This document shows positions 53,204 through 61,325 of a DNA stretch of 64,000 nt, piece after piece. This DNA is from an uncultured Treponema sp. Its GTDB lineage: Bacteria > Spirochaetota > Spirochaetia > Treponematales > Treponemataceae. The stretch covers positions 124,001 to 188,000 of the forward strand of contig CAMKEG010000001.1 in NCBI GenBank assembly GCA_946411505.1. Direction: 5' to 3'. Position numbers and translations under genes: made by a program. How positions within the stretch are numbered: position 1 is the first letter of the stretch; every line of letters begins with the position of its first letter. The notes under the pieces were generated by a model, which saw nothing but the letters and a program-made list of their open reading frames with translations, had not been told where the DNA came from and searched no databases.

Positions 53204-55200
53204 CGCTCTTTCCGCCATTCAGATATTCTGCCGTTTCGGCAAACAAAGGCGAAATTTTCCCGTTCGCAAATTTCCCGCTCGCCTTGAATGAAGTAGTTCA
53301 TCACGACGATTTCCGAGTCGGAAGGGCTGGGCGTGTATTGAACGGTGAAGTTTTTTGGCGGCCTGTCCGGCAAAAAGAATTGCGTGATGTTTCCAAACCT
53401 TTCGCTTTCAAAGACGGAAAAGTAAACGGGGTTTGAGTCGCTTCCCTTTACATAAACTTCGCAGCGCTCGGGTTCCTTGGAACAAGTGATTTCGACGCGC
53501 CTGATTTTGCCGCCGTAATAATCCGTGTCAAAAACCGTGACGGTTGAATTTGTCTTTTGCGCGGCGTCAACGATTTTAATTCTCGGTTTAGGCGGCTCGA
53601 CGTTCCTGAAAAAAGTCACGTTCATTATGTGGATTGTCACAAAAGAAAAGAAAGTCAAAAAAACAATCGCGGAGACGCTCGCGCTCGCGTACCTGTAAAT
53701 CAAATTTCTTTTTCCCTGCGCCTTTATATTTCTTCTTGCCAAAATTCTAAGCCAAAGCAAGTTGAAGGGAACAAGTATGAACGAAAGGTAAACGTTTCCG
53801 CTCAAGCCGCAAAAAACTAAATTGTAAACGTTCTGTCCGTCGGAAAAAGTCATCAAGGAATAGATGACAGGCAAAAAGGGCAGAATGTATAAAATAATGA
53901 AAATGAACAAGAGCGCGCTGGACTTGAAGGCCCTTGAGGCCATCAAAATCACATACTCAAGCGCGAACAAATAAAAAAACGAAACGTCGATGAAGGTGAA
54001 TATGAAAATGTTCAAAATCGCGCTTATCGACAAAATGTATTCGTAAAGGTATGTCGAAATCCTTTTGTGGCGGGAAAGCTCCAGAGGATAAAGGATGGAC
54101 ACGATGAAAAAAGCCGGCAGCAGTTTTATCACGAAGAGGACCGGCGGGCTTCTTACTCCCAAGCCCCTAAAGCCTTGCGCGACTTGCTGGCCCAAAAAAA
54201 ATGACAAGGTCAAAATCGCGGCCGTCAAAAAAATCAAGTAGTTGGAGACCAAGGCCTTTGTCTTTAGTTCCGCCAGGCGCCGGCTTCTTTTTCTGAACAA
54301 AAAGGCGAAGTCCGCCAAGATGAAGGCCGTAATCGCGATGAAAGCCAGCACGCTGTAAATTATCGCCTTTTCCTCAAGCCAGTAGCGCCTTGCGAAAAAT
54401 TTAAGGGGGATGTAATGGCCGCTCCATTCGGCGCATTTTTCTGGCTCCACTTGGGAGAAAAAATCTTTTATCGAATTGCTTTCCGCCTTTCCGTCTTCGG
54501 AAACGATTGTCAGCATGGCGGCCGGAATGTCGCGCTTTAGGAAAGACGCCAGCCTTGAGTTTCTTTTGAATGCGTTGAGCTTGTAGAGGCTCAAGAAAAT
54601 TCCGCCTTCGATTTCATATTGGCAGGAATTGTTGTCAAGGCACTGGCACAAGAGCCTTGTCAAGTAATACGGCGACATCTTTCCGCAAGAGCCGCTTGTG
54701 ACAAAGCTCTTTCTTTTTTTGCCAAAGCTCAAGACAAGCGCGAATGCGTTTTGCGCTCCCTCAACGCTCTTGCAGAAAATTTCCGTTCCCGCCATTCTCT
54801 CGTTGCCGGAAATTTTTGTTTGGTCGCAGGCGGTGAAAATCACCTTGAGGGCGCAAGGAAGGCAGGCGTTCCTAAAGCCGCTCAAAAGTCCGTCGATTAA
54901 AGCCGCGTTGTTTGCCGCGTCCTCTTGCGCGACGGCCAGAAACATCGTCCAGTCGCTTTCGTTTGAAGACGCGAAGTTTATTTCAATGTTGTAAGGAAAG
55001 TTGACGAACCAGGCCGAAGACAAGGACTGCTTTTGCGGATTGTAGCCGGCCCTCTTAAATTTGTCGGACAAGGCGTCGGACAAGTCCGCGCCGGAAAGCT
55101 CCGAGGCAAAAAGATTCCCTTGGAAAAGCGAAAAGTTAAGGACGCAAAATAGGGCGAGAATTAATTTTTTTTTGAATGAAAACAAATTTTTCGCAAACAC
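53200..55200 (-). CDS. membrane protein with periplasmic domains and about eight helices
   Basis: A 666-residue protein. A signal peptide (LILALFCVLNFSLFQGNLFA) precedes a periplasmic domain to about residue 275, with several cysteines and no motif I recognise. Seven or eight membrane helices follow (about 285-560), and the last 110 residues are again soluble (EVYVKGSDSNPVYFSVFESERFG). The start is GTG at 55200. Its stop overlaps the dinB ATG, so they are in one operon. Function unknown. Confidence 0.7.
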   Translation of the reverse strand: MFAKNLFSFKKKLILALFCVLNFSLFQGNLFASELSGADLSDALSDKFKRAGYNPQKQSLSSAWFVNFPYNIEINFASSNESDWTMFLAVAQEDAANNAALIDGLLSGFRNACLPCALKVIFTACDQTKISGNERMAGTEIFCKSVEGAQNAFALVLSFGKKRKSFVTSGSCGKMSPYYLTRLLCQCLDNNSCQYEIEGGIFLSLYKLNAFKRNSRLASFLKRDIPAAMLTIVSEDGKAESNSIKDFFSQVEPEKCAEWSGHYIPLKFFARRYWLEEKAIIYSVLAFIAITAFILADFAFLFRKRSRRLAELKTKALVSNYLIFLTAAILTLSFFLGQQVAQGFRGLGVRSPPVLFVIKLLPAFFIVSILYPLELSRHKRISTYLYEYILSISAILNIFIFTFIDVSFFYLFALEYVILMASRAFKSSALLFIFIILYILPFLPVIYSLMTFSDGQNVYNLVFCGLSGNVYLSFILVPFNLLWLRILARRNIKAQGKRNLIYRYASASVSAIVFLTFFSFVTIHIMNVTFFRNVEPPKPRIKIVDAAQKTNSTVTVFDTDYYGGKIRRVEITCSKEPERCEVYVKGSDSNPVYFSVFESERFGNITQFFLPDRPPKNFTVQYTPSPSDSEIVVMNYFIQGEREICERENFAFVCRNGRISEWRKER

Positions 55201-55210
55201 TTTCTATAAT

Positions 55211-55239
55211 ATAATAGCCAAAACGACATTAAATTTCAA
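55211..55239 (-). promoter_or_regulatory. promoter of the membrane protein-dinB operon
   Basis: Minus strand TTGAAA (55239-55234), 17 bases, TATTAT (55216-55211). The GTG start is ten bases beyond the -10 box, leaving a leader of three or four bases without a ribosome binding site. Confidence 0.65.
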
Positions 55240-55288
55240 TGGCAAAAAAAATCTTGCATAAAGACAAAAAATATAATACAATTATCTT

Positions 55289-56059
55289 ATGTTCAGAGCT
55301 TTGGGAAACATTCTTATACTTATAACCTTAGTCGGCTTCCTTACGCCGCCCGCGTTTGCCCTCACGCTTTTTTATCCCTTTTGCCATAAAATTTGCTACA
55401 AAATTTCGGATTACATAGTGAACGTTTGCGCGCGCCGGCTTTTTAGAATCCTGCGCGTCTACAAAAAGTTCAAGCTGTCCTTCAGCAAGGACAATTTCGA
55501 GAGCCTTCCCAAGCAGTTTGTCGTCTTGTCCAACCATCAAAGCCTTTTGGACATTCCGATTTACATGAATTTTTTTCCAGACAGGGACGTTCGCTTTGTG
55601 GCCAAGGACACGCTCGGAAAAAATTACATTCCGCTTGTGGGCCCCATGCTTAAGTCGCACGGCCACTGTTTCATTCCAAGAAAGGGCGGAACCACGCTCG
55701 TCATGAGCCGCATAGACGCCTTTGCCAAGCGCTGCCTAAAAAACAATTGGAATCCTGTGATTTTTCCGGAAGGAACAAGAAGCAAGACCGGCGAGCTTGG
55801 AAAATTTTTCAGCGCGGGCTTTAGGCGCATCGCCGACGCCACAAGGCTTCCTGTCGCCATTTGCGTCGTGGACGACGGCTACAAAATCAACGACATTCAG
55901 CACGTCATGGAAAACATGCACAAAATCAACTACAGGGCCAAGCTTCTAAAAGTGTGCCCGCCGCCGACGACAAAAGAGGAGCAGGTGGCGCTTTTGGACG
56001 AGGCCAAGGCCCTTATGCAGGAACAGTTGGACAAGTGGCGGAGCGGCCAGGAAAACTAA
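55289..56059 (+). CDS. plsC: 1-acyl-sn-glycerol-3-phosphate acyltransferase
   Basis: A 256-residue enzyme making phosphatidic acid. The N-terminal helix (ILITLVGFLTPPAFALTLFY) anchors it to the inner membrane; the acyltransferase motif NHQSLLDIP (NHxxxxD) and FPEGTRSKTG (motif III) are clear. No ribosome binding site precedes the ATG; a TATAAT at 55272-55277 lies only 11 bases upstream. Confidence 0.92.
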   Translation: MFRALGNILILITLVGFLTPPAFALTLFYPFCHKICYKISDYIVNVCARRLFRILRVYKKFKLSFSKDNFESLPKQFVVLSNHQSLLDIPIYMNFFPDRDVRFVAKDTLGKNYIPLVGPMLKSHGHCFIPRKGGTTLVMSRIDAFAKRCLKNNWNPVIFPEGTRSKTGELGKFFSAGFRRIADATRLPVAICVVDDGYKINDIQHVMENMHKINYRAKLLKVCPPPTTKEEQVALLDEAKALMQEQLDKWRSGQEN

Positions 56060-56111
56060 AATGCTATGCAGCGCAATGCATGGCCCTGCATGAACGCGCC
56101 CCGGCTTGGGC

Positions 56112-56136
56112 AAAAAAAAACCGCTCCAAAGAGCGG
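56112..56136 (-). terminator. rho-independent terminator of the zinc-ribbon gene
   Basis: On the minus strand CCGCTC, loop TTT, GGAGCGG and nine T residues. The stem also faces the end of plsC. Confidence 0.85.
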
Positions 56137-56151
56137 CCTTTCAAAAAAGTC

Positions 56152-56325
56152 TTATTTGAAGTCCTTGGGACGTCTTTCTGTGCGCTTGCATTTTGAGCAT
56201 TCGGCAACGTTCTTGAGTCTTCCCTCAACCAACATTGTCTTCATGATGATTTCGCCGCCGCAATCGGGGCACATGAACTTTTGCGTGGCAACAGTAGTAC
56301 GAGAGTTTTTACTTGCTCCGGCCAT
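56152..56325 (-). CDS. small zinc-ribbon protein
   Basis: A 57-residue basic protein with paired CPDC and CSKC motifs 25 residues apart, a zinc ribbon. The ATG at 56325 follows GGAGGAATAC; the open frame upstream has no support. It has its own strong promoter and terminator, so it is transcribed alone. The role is unknown; a ribosome- or RNA polymerase-associated role is only a guess. Confidence 0.75.
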   Translation of the reverse strand: MAGASKNSRTTVATQKFMCPDCGGEIIMKTMLVEGRLKNVAECSKCKRTERRPKDFK

Positions 56326-56362
56326 TGTATTCCTCCAAAATAATATACAATTAAGTTTTTCC

Positions 56363-56391
56363 ATTATATAGAAAATGCAAAAATATGTCAA
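56363..56391 (-). promoter_or_regulatory. consensus promoter of the zinc-ribbon gene
   Basis: Minus strand perfect TTGACA (56391-56386), 17 bases, perfect TATAAT (56368-56363). This is among the strongest-looking promoters in the window. Confidence 0.8.
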
Positions 56392-56436
56392 TAAGCAGAA
56401 AAAAAAATCGCATCCCTTCCGCAATGTATGCACGCC

Positions 56437-56585
56437 AAAACGCTCCCAGTCGGCGCGCGGTTGACGGAACCGCTAGATATCGTCGCTCCACGCTGCTTGC
56501 GCTTGAAACTATTTTACTCCGCCGCTTATGCGGCGGCGCAAGCAGAGTGTTTCCGCCAACCGCACTCCTCCTTCGCGCGTTTTTA
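56437..56585 (-). repeat. structured dispersed element, copy 4 (inverted)
   Basis: Runs on the minus strand in the 485-base region before the HTH-PtsN gene. Given in plus coordinates: outer stem 56459-56469 with 56551-56561 (one mismatch), inner stem CTGCTTGCGC (56493-56502) with 56536-56545, innermost hairpin CGCCGC-TTAT-GCGGCG (56520-56535). The 19-base GAGCGACGATATCTAGCGG is identical to copy 6, while the stems differ and still pair. A-rich ACGC ends flank it. Confidence 0.7.
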
Positions 56586-56630
56586 CCTCCTTCCGCAACG
56601 TTTGCCTGAACTTCCGCGTTTCAAACAATT

Positions 56631-56817
56631 AAAAACGCGTAGGGAGAAGGCGGACGGACGCTTGGATTGCGTCTGTGTGGTAAGTCGTATAGATAGAGCT
56701 GGATTGTTGGAAACCGCAAGATTGCCAGCGCTCGAAAGAGCGCAGTTAAATAACTTCTTAGTACCAAAGCGGAACGCAGTGACGCAAAGGCCGTTCGATT
56801 CTCCCGAGAGCGTTTTT
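56631..56817 (+). repeat. structured dispersed element, copy 5
   Basis: Begins AAAAACGC and ends GCGTTTTT, with GGGAGAA and TTCTCCC just inside. It contains a GACGC/GCGTC hairpin, GGAAACCGC, ATTGCCA, the stem GCGCTC (56728-56733) with GAAA loop and GAGCGC (56738-56743), then GTTAAATAACTTC and CAGTGACGC. It ends 33 bases before the -35 box of the next gene. Confidence 0.65.
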
Positions 56818-56850
56818 GTTTGTCTTCCAAAATGCGGAAGTTCCGGCGTA

Positions 56851-56880
56851 TTGACAAAAAAACGCAAAATATAGTATATT
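56851..56880 (+). promoter_or_regulatory. promoter of the HTH-PtsN gene
   Basis: Perfect TTGACA (56851-56856), 18 bases, TATATT (56875-56880). The leader of about 30 bases contains AAGGA before the ATG. Confidence 0.7.
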
Positions 56881-56918
56881 CTTCGCAATAAGCGCAAAAA
56901 GTTCAAGGATTTTCAAAA

Positions 56919-57566
56919 ATGGATGAAGAAATTTTAACTATCGAAGAAGTCGCCAAATATCTTAGAGTTTCGGAAAGAACCGTTTATGACTGGGCCCAAA
57001 AGGGCGAGATTCCCGCCGGCAAAATCGGAACTGTCTGGCGCTTTAAAAAGTCCGAGATAGAAAAATGGGTCAACGACCGCCTTTCGTCCAGCGCCAGGCT
57101 TTCCACGCCCGCCATGACAGTCCAAGTGAAGAACATCCTTTCTCCGGACAGAATTATTTTCATCGAACAGTCCTCAAAGCGCGACGCCTTGGTGGAGCTT
57201 GCGGCGGCTTTAAGCAAGGCTCCTCAAGTGAAGTTTGCCAAGGAGCTGGAAACTGAAATCCTAAAGCGCGAAGAGCTTATGTCCACCGCAATCGGCCGCG
57301 GCATAGCCATTCCGCACGCGCGAATTTCAAGCGTGACCGACTTGGTTATGGCGGTAGGAATTTGCAAGAATCCCATCTTGGATTTTGAGACGATTGACGA
57401 CCAGCCCGTGCGCCTCTTGATTATGATTGCCGCGGCCTACAACCAGCACTCATACTACTTGCAGACGCTTTCCCACCTTAGCTCAAAGCTCAAGGACACA
57501 AATCTCAGGGACAGCCTCTTGAACGCCGCGAGCGCCCAGGACGCCTACAAGCTTCTTATCGCGTAG
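56919..57566 (+). CDS. helix-turn-helix protein fused to a PTS EIIA (PtsN-like) domain
   Basis: A 215-residue two-domain protein. Residues 5-50 form an excisionase/MerR-like helix-turn-helix (TIEEVAKYLRVSERTVYDWAQKGEIP..VWRFKKSEIEKW). Residues about 65-213 are a PTS EIIA type 2 domain with the phosphorylated His in GIAIPHARIS. Such a fusion could read phosphotransferase state and act on DNA directly; that is inference. No PTS transport genes are nearby. It is flanked on both sides by copies of the structured element. Confidence 0.85.
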   Translation: MDEEILTIEEVAKYLRVSERTVYDWAQKGEIPAGKIGTVWRFKKSEIEKWVNDRLSSSARLSTPAMTVQVKNILSPDRIIFIEQSSKRDALVELAAALSKAPQVKFAKELETEILKREELMSTAIGRGIAIPHARISSVTDLVMAVGICKNPILDFETIDDQPVRLLIMIAAAYNQHSYYLQTLSHLSSKLKDTNLRDSLLNAASAQDAYKLLIA

Positions 57567-57581
57567 CTATTTATTAAGGAT

Positions 57582-57763
57582 AAAAAAACGCGGACAAAGC
57601 GGCGCGAAGGAGGCGGGCGGCCAGCGGAAACACGCATTTTGCCCCTGCCGCGTTAAGCGGCAGACGTAAATAGTTACAAGGGGCAAAATGCGTGGAGCGA
57701 CGATATCTAGCGGTTCCGCTGGTCGCTCAACGACTGGGAGCCGCTTGGCCCGCGTTTTTTTTT
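57582..57763 (+). repeat. structured dispersed element, copy 6; bidirectional terminator-like
   Basis: Fills the gap between two convergent genes. It begins AAAAAAACGCGG and ends CCGCG plus nine T. The outer stem CCAGCGGAA (57621-57629) pairs perfectly with 57714-57722; the inner stem of 15 bases (57631-57645 with 57680-57694) is perfect; the innermost hairpin is TGCCGC-GTTAA-GCGGCA (57646-57662). GTAAATAGTTAC lies in the inner loop. It may end transcription from both sides. Confidence 0.7.
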
Positions 57764-58930
57764 CTATGGCAAATCCACGGGAATCCAGTTTGCGGTTTCC
57801 GAATGCTCTTTCGCCACCAAGCCCATTGCTACGGGAGCGGTGGTTTCGCACAAAAGATAGTCAATTCCGTCCACGGTGATTTTGGCTCCCTCGCAAGGAA
57901 GGGCCGCTCCAAAAAGCGCGTGCGAGTAAATTCCCGAGACAAAAAGCTCCGTCTTGACTCCGTAATGCTCCATCAAAACGCAAAGCAGCAAGGCGCGGCT
58001 GTCGCAGTCGGAGCCTTGGTTTTGAAGGACGCTGGTCAAGTCGTTGAGGTCGCTTGTGTCCTGGTTCCTTTGGTAGCCAAAGTCTTGGACCCAAGCCAAA
58101 AGTTTTTTGCAAATCTCAATTTCGGGCGCCTTGGGATTTGTTGAAAGCGCCTCGCTTTTTAGGGCCGCGTTTATGGCGGCGGCCGCCGAGTCCAGGCGGG
58201 AATAGGCTTCGCGGAAAACAAGGCGGTAGTAGCGCTGCCAAGCCTCTTTCCACTGCTTTTGCTTTGCGTACAAGGTAAGGACGCTAAATTCCCGGTCTAT
58301 GACAAAGCGGCCCGATTCTTTGGCTTGCGACGGAATCTGGCAGAAAAATTCTTTTTTTCCAATATTTATTTTTACGTCTTTTGTCTCTCCGGAATTGTAG
58401 GCATAGCTTGTGACGGGGCCGGGCAGGCGGAAGTCCTTCTTTTCCATGCAAACTGAGTCTATCGCGCTCAAGATGAACTGCTGGCAGTCGTTGGCGACGT
58501 CCTTGTCCGCGTAGCAAAGGACCACAAGTCGCGCGGGCCTTAAAAGGCAGTCGGCGGAAAGTCCCCAGCCTTCTTGGGCTGTGTCGTTTCCGGGCAGCTT
58601 GAAGCTGTACTGCGCGATTGAGGTCTGCCTTCCGTTCCACAAAAATCCGTCAATCTCGCCGTCCGCGTCCAGCTTGTTCAAGACGTCTTCCATGGCCAAG
58701 TCGTTTCTTTCGTATTTTTCGGCGGGAAAGATTTTTACGGCCACGCGGACTTTCATGAATTCGTGCTCAAGGTAAAAGGCGCTTCCGTCCTTGTCCGCGT
58801 CCTTTAGCTTGAAGCCTTCGGGCAAGTCCAGGTTCCAGCCAAAATAAGACGAGGAATAAAATTCCGCTTGAATGGCCGCCGCGCAAAATGCCAACAAAAA
58901 CGCGAATGCGAAACGCTTTAAAAAATTCAT
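57764..58930 (-). CDS. secreted transglutaminase-like protein
   Basis: A 388-residue protein with a signal peptide (FAFAFLLAFCAAAIQAE). The C-terminal third carries a transglutaminase-like triad: Cys in GSDCDSRALLLC, His in YSHALFG, and an acidic residue in YLLCETTAPV. The N-terminal region is a beta-rich domain. It might be a cysteine peptidase or amidase of the periplasm; the substrate is unknown. The last codon abuts the structured element. Confidence 0.72.
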   Translation of the reverse strand: MNFLKRFAFAFLLAFCAAAIQAEFYSSSYFGWNLDLPEGFKLKDADKDGSAFYLEHEFMKVRVAVKIFPAEKYERNDLAMEDVLNKLDADGEIDGFLWNGRQTSIAQYSFKLPGNDTAQEGWGLSADCLLRPARLVVLCYADKDVANDCQQFILSAIDSVCMEKKDFRLPGPVTSYAYNSGETKDVKINIGKKEFFCQIPSQAKESGRFVIDREFSVLTLYAKQKQWKEAWQRYYRLVFREAYSRLDSAAAAINAALKSEALSTNPKAPEIEICKKLLAWVQDFGYQRNQDTSDLNDLTSVLQNQGSDCDSRALLLCVLMEHYGVKTELFVSGIYSHALFGAALPCEGAKITVDGIDYLLCETTAPVAMGLVAKEHSETANWIPVDLP

Positions 58931-58939
58931 AAGCCGTCC

Positions 58940-58968
58940 TTGAAAAATCTTAACTTATTATATATTAT
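58940..58968 (+). promoter_or_regulatory. promoter of the pseudouridine synthase gene
   Basis: TTGAAA (58940-58945), 17 bases, TATTAT (58963-58968); ATG at 58979 is ten bases later, so the leader is about four bases and carries no ribosome binding site. Confidence 0.6.
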
Positions 58969-58978
58969 TTTCGTCAAA

Positions 58979-59632
58979 ATGAACAGTCAAACTTTAATCC
59001 CGATTGTCTACGAAGACCAGGAAATAATTCTCATAAACAAAAGGGCGGGGCTGGCAAGCCAGGGCGGAAGCGGAGTCTCCCGCAGCGTTGACGTCGACCT
59101 TGCCGGGCAAGTCGGACAAAAAATCTACCTTTGCCACCGCCTTGACAAGGAGACCAGCGGCCTCTTGCTTTGCGCCAAAAATCCCGCCGCGGCCAACAAG
59201 TGGTCGCGCCTGGTCGGACAAAAGGCCGCCAAAAAAGAATACCTGGCCCTGTCCTTTGGAGCGCCAAAAGTTCCGTCCGGAAAAATAACGCTTCCAATAA
59301 GGGAAAAGGGACAGGAAAAGGACGCCCTGACATATTACAAATTGGAAAAAACTTTTTCCCCGCCGCAATCTTCCGTCGGCCCCCTTTCCTTAATCAGCCT
59401 TACGCTGGCTACGGGCCGCACGCACCAAATAAGAATACATTTGGCGCAAAGCGGGCTTCCGATTGTCGGCGACGACAGGCACGGCGACTTTAAGCTGAAC
59501 AAGGCCGCGAAAAAGGAGCTGGGAATAAAGCGCCTGTGCCTTTGCGCCTTCAGGCTTACCTTGCCCTTGGCGGGCGGGGAGCGGACTTTCGAGGTTGAGC
59601 GCGACTTTTTGCCGCCGGATTTTTTTGCATAA
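58979..59632 (+). CDS. RluA-family pseudouridine synthase
   Basis: A 217-residue enzyme that isomerises uridine in RNA. The catalytic Asp lies in HRLDKETSGLLL; VYEDQEIILINKRAGL and LATGRTHQIRIHLAQSGLPIVGDD are the other family motifs. There is no S4 domain, so it resembles the short RluA/TruC type. The target site is unknown. ATG 58979 is used as the upstream TTG overlaps the promoter. Confidence 0.87.
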   Translation: MNSQTLIPIVYEDQEIILINKRAGLASQGGSGVSRSVDVDLAGQVGQKIYLCHRLDKETSGLLLCAKNPAAANKWSRLVGQKAAKKEYLALSFGAPKVPSGKITLPIREKGQEKDALTYYKLEKTFSPPQSSVGPLSLISLTLATGRTHQIRIHLAQSGLPIVGDDRHGDFKLNKAAKKELGIKRLCLCAFRLTLPLAGGERTFEVERDFLPPDFFA

Positions 59633-59647
59633 AAACGGCTTTTTTTG

Positions 59648-59676
59648 TTGAAAAAATTGCGTTTTTGCGGTATTAT
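59648..59676 (+). promoter_or_regulatory. promoter of the barrel/FecR operon
   Basis: TTGAAA (59648-59653), 17 bases, TATTAT (59671-59676). GGAGG at 59694-59698 serves the first gene. Confidence 0.6.
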
Positions 59677-59702
59677 ATATAGAAAAAGGTTGTGGAGGAA
59701 TG

Positions 59703-60152
59703 ATGAAAAAGTTTGCTGCGTTAATTCTTCTTAGCGTTTTTGCCTGTCTGGCCTACGCCCAGAGCGCGGAAAAAATCAGCCAAATAATCGAGAGCCAAGA
59801 AATTTCTTACGGACAAAGCGCTTGGCTCGCCTTGTCATACGCCGAGGAAAACGGCGACCAGGCCAGCTATGAGCAAGCCTTGTCCGCCGCGACGGAGAGG
59901 GGCTGGCTTAAAAGCGGCGCGGTCTCCGACTCTTCAATCAGCTTGCAGGAGCTTTGCGGAATCTTCGTCAAGGCCGCCGGCTTAAAAGGAGGCCTTTTGT
60001 ACAGGCTCTCAAAGGCCGACCGCTACGCGTTCAAGGAGCTTAAGGCCAACGGAACTTTGGATTCCGCCGCCGACCCTTCGATGAAAGTAAGCGGACAAAA
60101 CGCCGTTGCCATTTTGAACGCCTGCGTTAAAAAATCGGGAGGCGCGAAATGA
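59703..60152 (+). CDS. small secreted protein, first gene of barrel operon
   Basis: A 149-residue protein with a signal peptide (FAALILLSVFACLAYAQS). The rest is helical and carries LQELCGIFVKAAGLKGGLLY, recalling a short S-layer-homology-like helix pattern. Function unknown. The ATG at 59703 is four bases after GGAGG. It overlaps the barrel gene by four bases, so the products probably act together. Confidence 0.7.
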   Translation: MKKFAALILLSVFACLAYAQSAEKISQIIESQEISYGQSAWLALSYAEENGDQASYEQALSAATERGWLKSGAVSDSSISLQELCGIFVKAAGLKGGLLYRLSKADRYAFKELKANGTLDSAADPSMKVSGQNAVAILNACVKKSGGAK

Positions 60153-61315
60153 TTTTGTCAAAAATTAGCAAAAGCTTTTTTGCGGCGGCCGCCGTGTCTT
60201 TCATCGCCTTTTCGGGCTTTGCCCTTGACTTTGGCGGCGCGGTCAGCAACGCCACAAAGTTTAAGGGGAAAAATTTTTCCAACTTGAAGATTGACCAGCT
60301 TAACGACCTTAACCTTTGGCTCAAAGTTCCCCTGTCAAAGGACGGCGGCTCCTACTTTGTCACGGAGGGCCTCTACGAATTTGAGGCCGACGAGAACGAT
60401 GTCTACAACCGCCTTGACTTGAGCTTGTGCAAGTTCCAAGGCCTTTTCAAGATGAATCAAGGCAAGGTCAACGTGAGCGCGGGACGCTTTTCCTTTTCGG
60501 ACGTCACGGGCGTAATCCTGAATCAAAGCGCCGACGGCGCTTACGCAAGCTTTGAGGGACAAAAAATTTCAGCGTCCCTTTACGCTTCGTACACGGGCCT
60601 CCTTAACGCGGCCATCGTAAAAATGCTCGACAATCCCAACGACGCCTTCAAGTACGACTCAAAGGCCGTCTACGAGTTGGCCCAAAAGTATTTGTTGGCC
60701 GCGGCGACTTTCTCGTTGCCGCGCCTGCTTTCAAAGCAAAATTTGTCGGCCCAGTTCTTGGGCGCCTTCAAGGTTGAGGGAAAGTCTTACAACAGGCTTT
60801 ACGCTTCATTGAGCATGAACGGCCCTGTTTACAAGACCCTCTACTACAGCGTGGCGTCAACCCTTCAAATGAGCTCCTTTGACGGCGGCTCGATGGACCT
60901 GGCCAACATGACAAGCGCCAAGCTTTCTTGGTTCTTGCCCTTCAAGGACCTTGCTGTTAACGGCGGCGTCGTTTACGCTTCCGGCTCGCAAGGGCCTTTC
61001 GAGCGCTTTAGGGGATTTACAAAAATGAACGCCTACAACGCCATGAACGAGCCGCAGCATTCCGGCTTGGTGAAGTTCTCCTTGTCGGCCAGCGTAAAGC
61101 CGCTTTCTGTCCTTTTGTTTTACGGCGGCGCGGACGTGATTCTAAACGCCGCGACGTCTTCGACAAAATACAAGGGCTTCCAGTATTCGCTCGGCGCCAA
61201 CTGGCAAATCTTCAGCGACGTCAAGGCTGGCGTCGGCTTCCTGCAATACTACGACAACGACAACAGCGATTTGGACAAAACCCAAATTTCTATAAACGCT
61301 TCCATAACATTCTAG
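60149..61315 (+). CDS. outer-membrane beta-barrel protein
   Basis: A 388-residue protein. A signal peptide (SFFAAAAVSFIAFSGFALD) is followed by alternating strands and aromatic residues (YSVASTLQMSSFDGG, ASVKPLSVLLFYGGADVI) with a C-terminal SINASITF beta-signal for the BAM machinery. It is likely an outer-membrane barrel, as in other treponemal porin-like proteins; its cargo is unknown. Confidence 0.72.
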   Translation: MILSKISKSFFAAAAVSFIAFSGFALDFGGAVSNATKFKGKNFSNLKIDQLNDLNLWLKVPLSKDGGSYFVTEGLYEFEADENDVYNRLDLSLCKFQGLFKMNQGKVNVSAGRFSFSDVTGVILNQSADGAYASFEGQKISASLYASYTGLLNAAIVKMLDNPNDAFKYDSKAVYELAQKYLLAAATFSLPRLLSKQNLSAQFLGAFKVEGKSYNRLYASLSMNGPVYKTLYYSVASTLQMSSFDGGSMDLANMTSAKLSWFLPFKDLAVNGGVVYASGSQGPFERFRGFTKMNAYNAMNEPQHSGLVKFSLSASVKPLSVLLFYGGADVILNAATSSTKYKGFQYSLGANWQIFSDVKAGVGFLQYYDNDNSDLDKTQISINASITF

Positions 61316-61325
61316 GAGGGTGTGT

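Noticed and set aside
56463..57716. Inverted copies around the HTH-PtsN gene as ends of an insertion sequence
   Set aside because: The enclosed gene is not a transposase, no target-site duplication is visible, and similar copies occur elsewhere without a gene between them.
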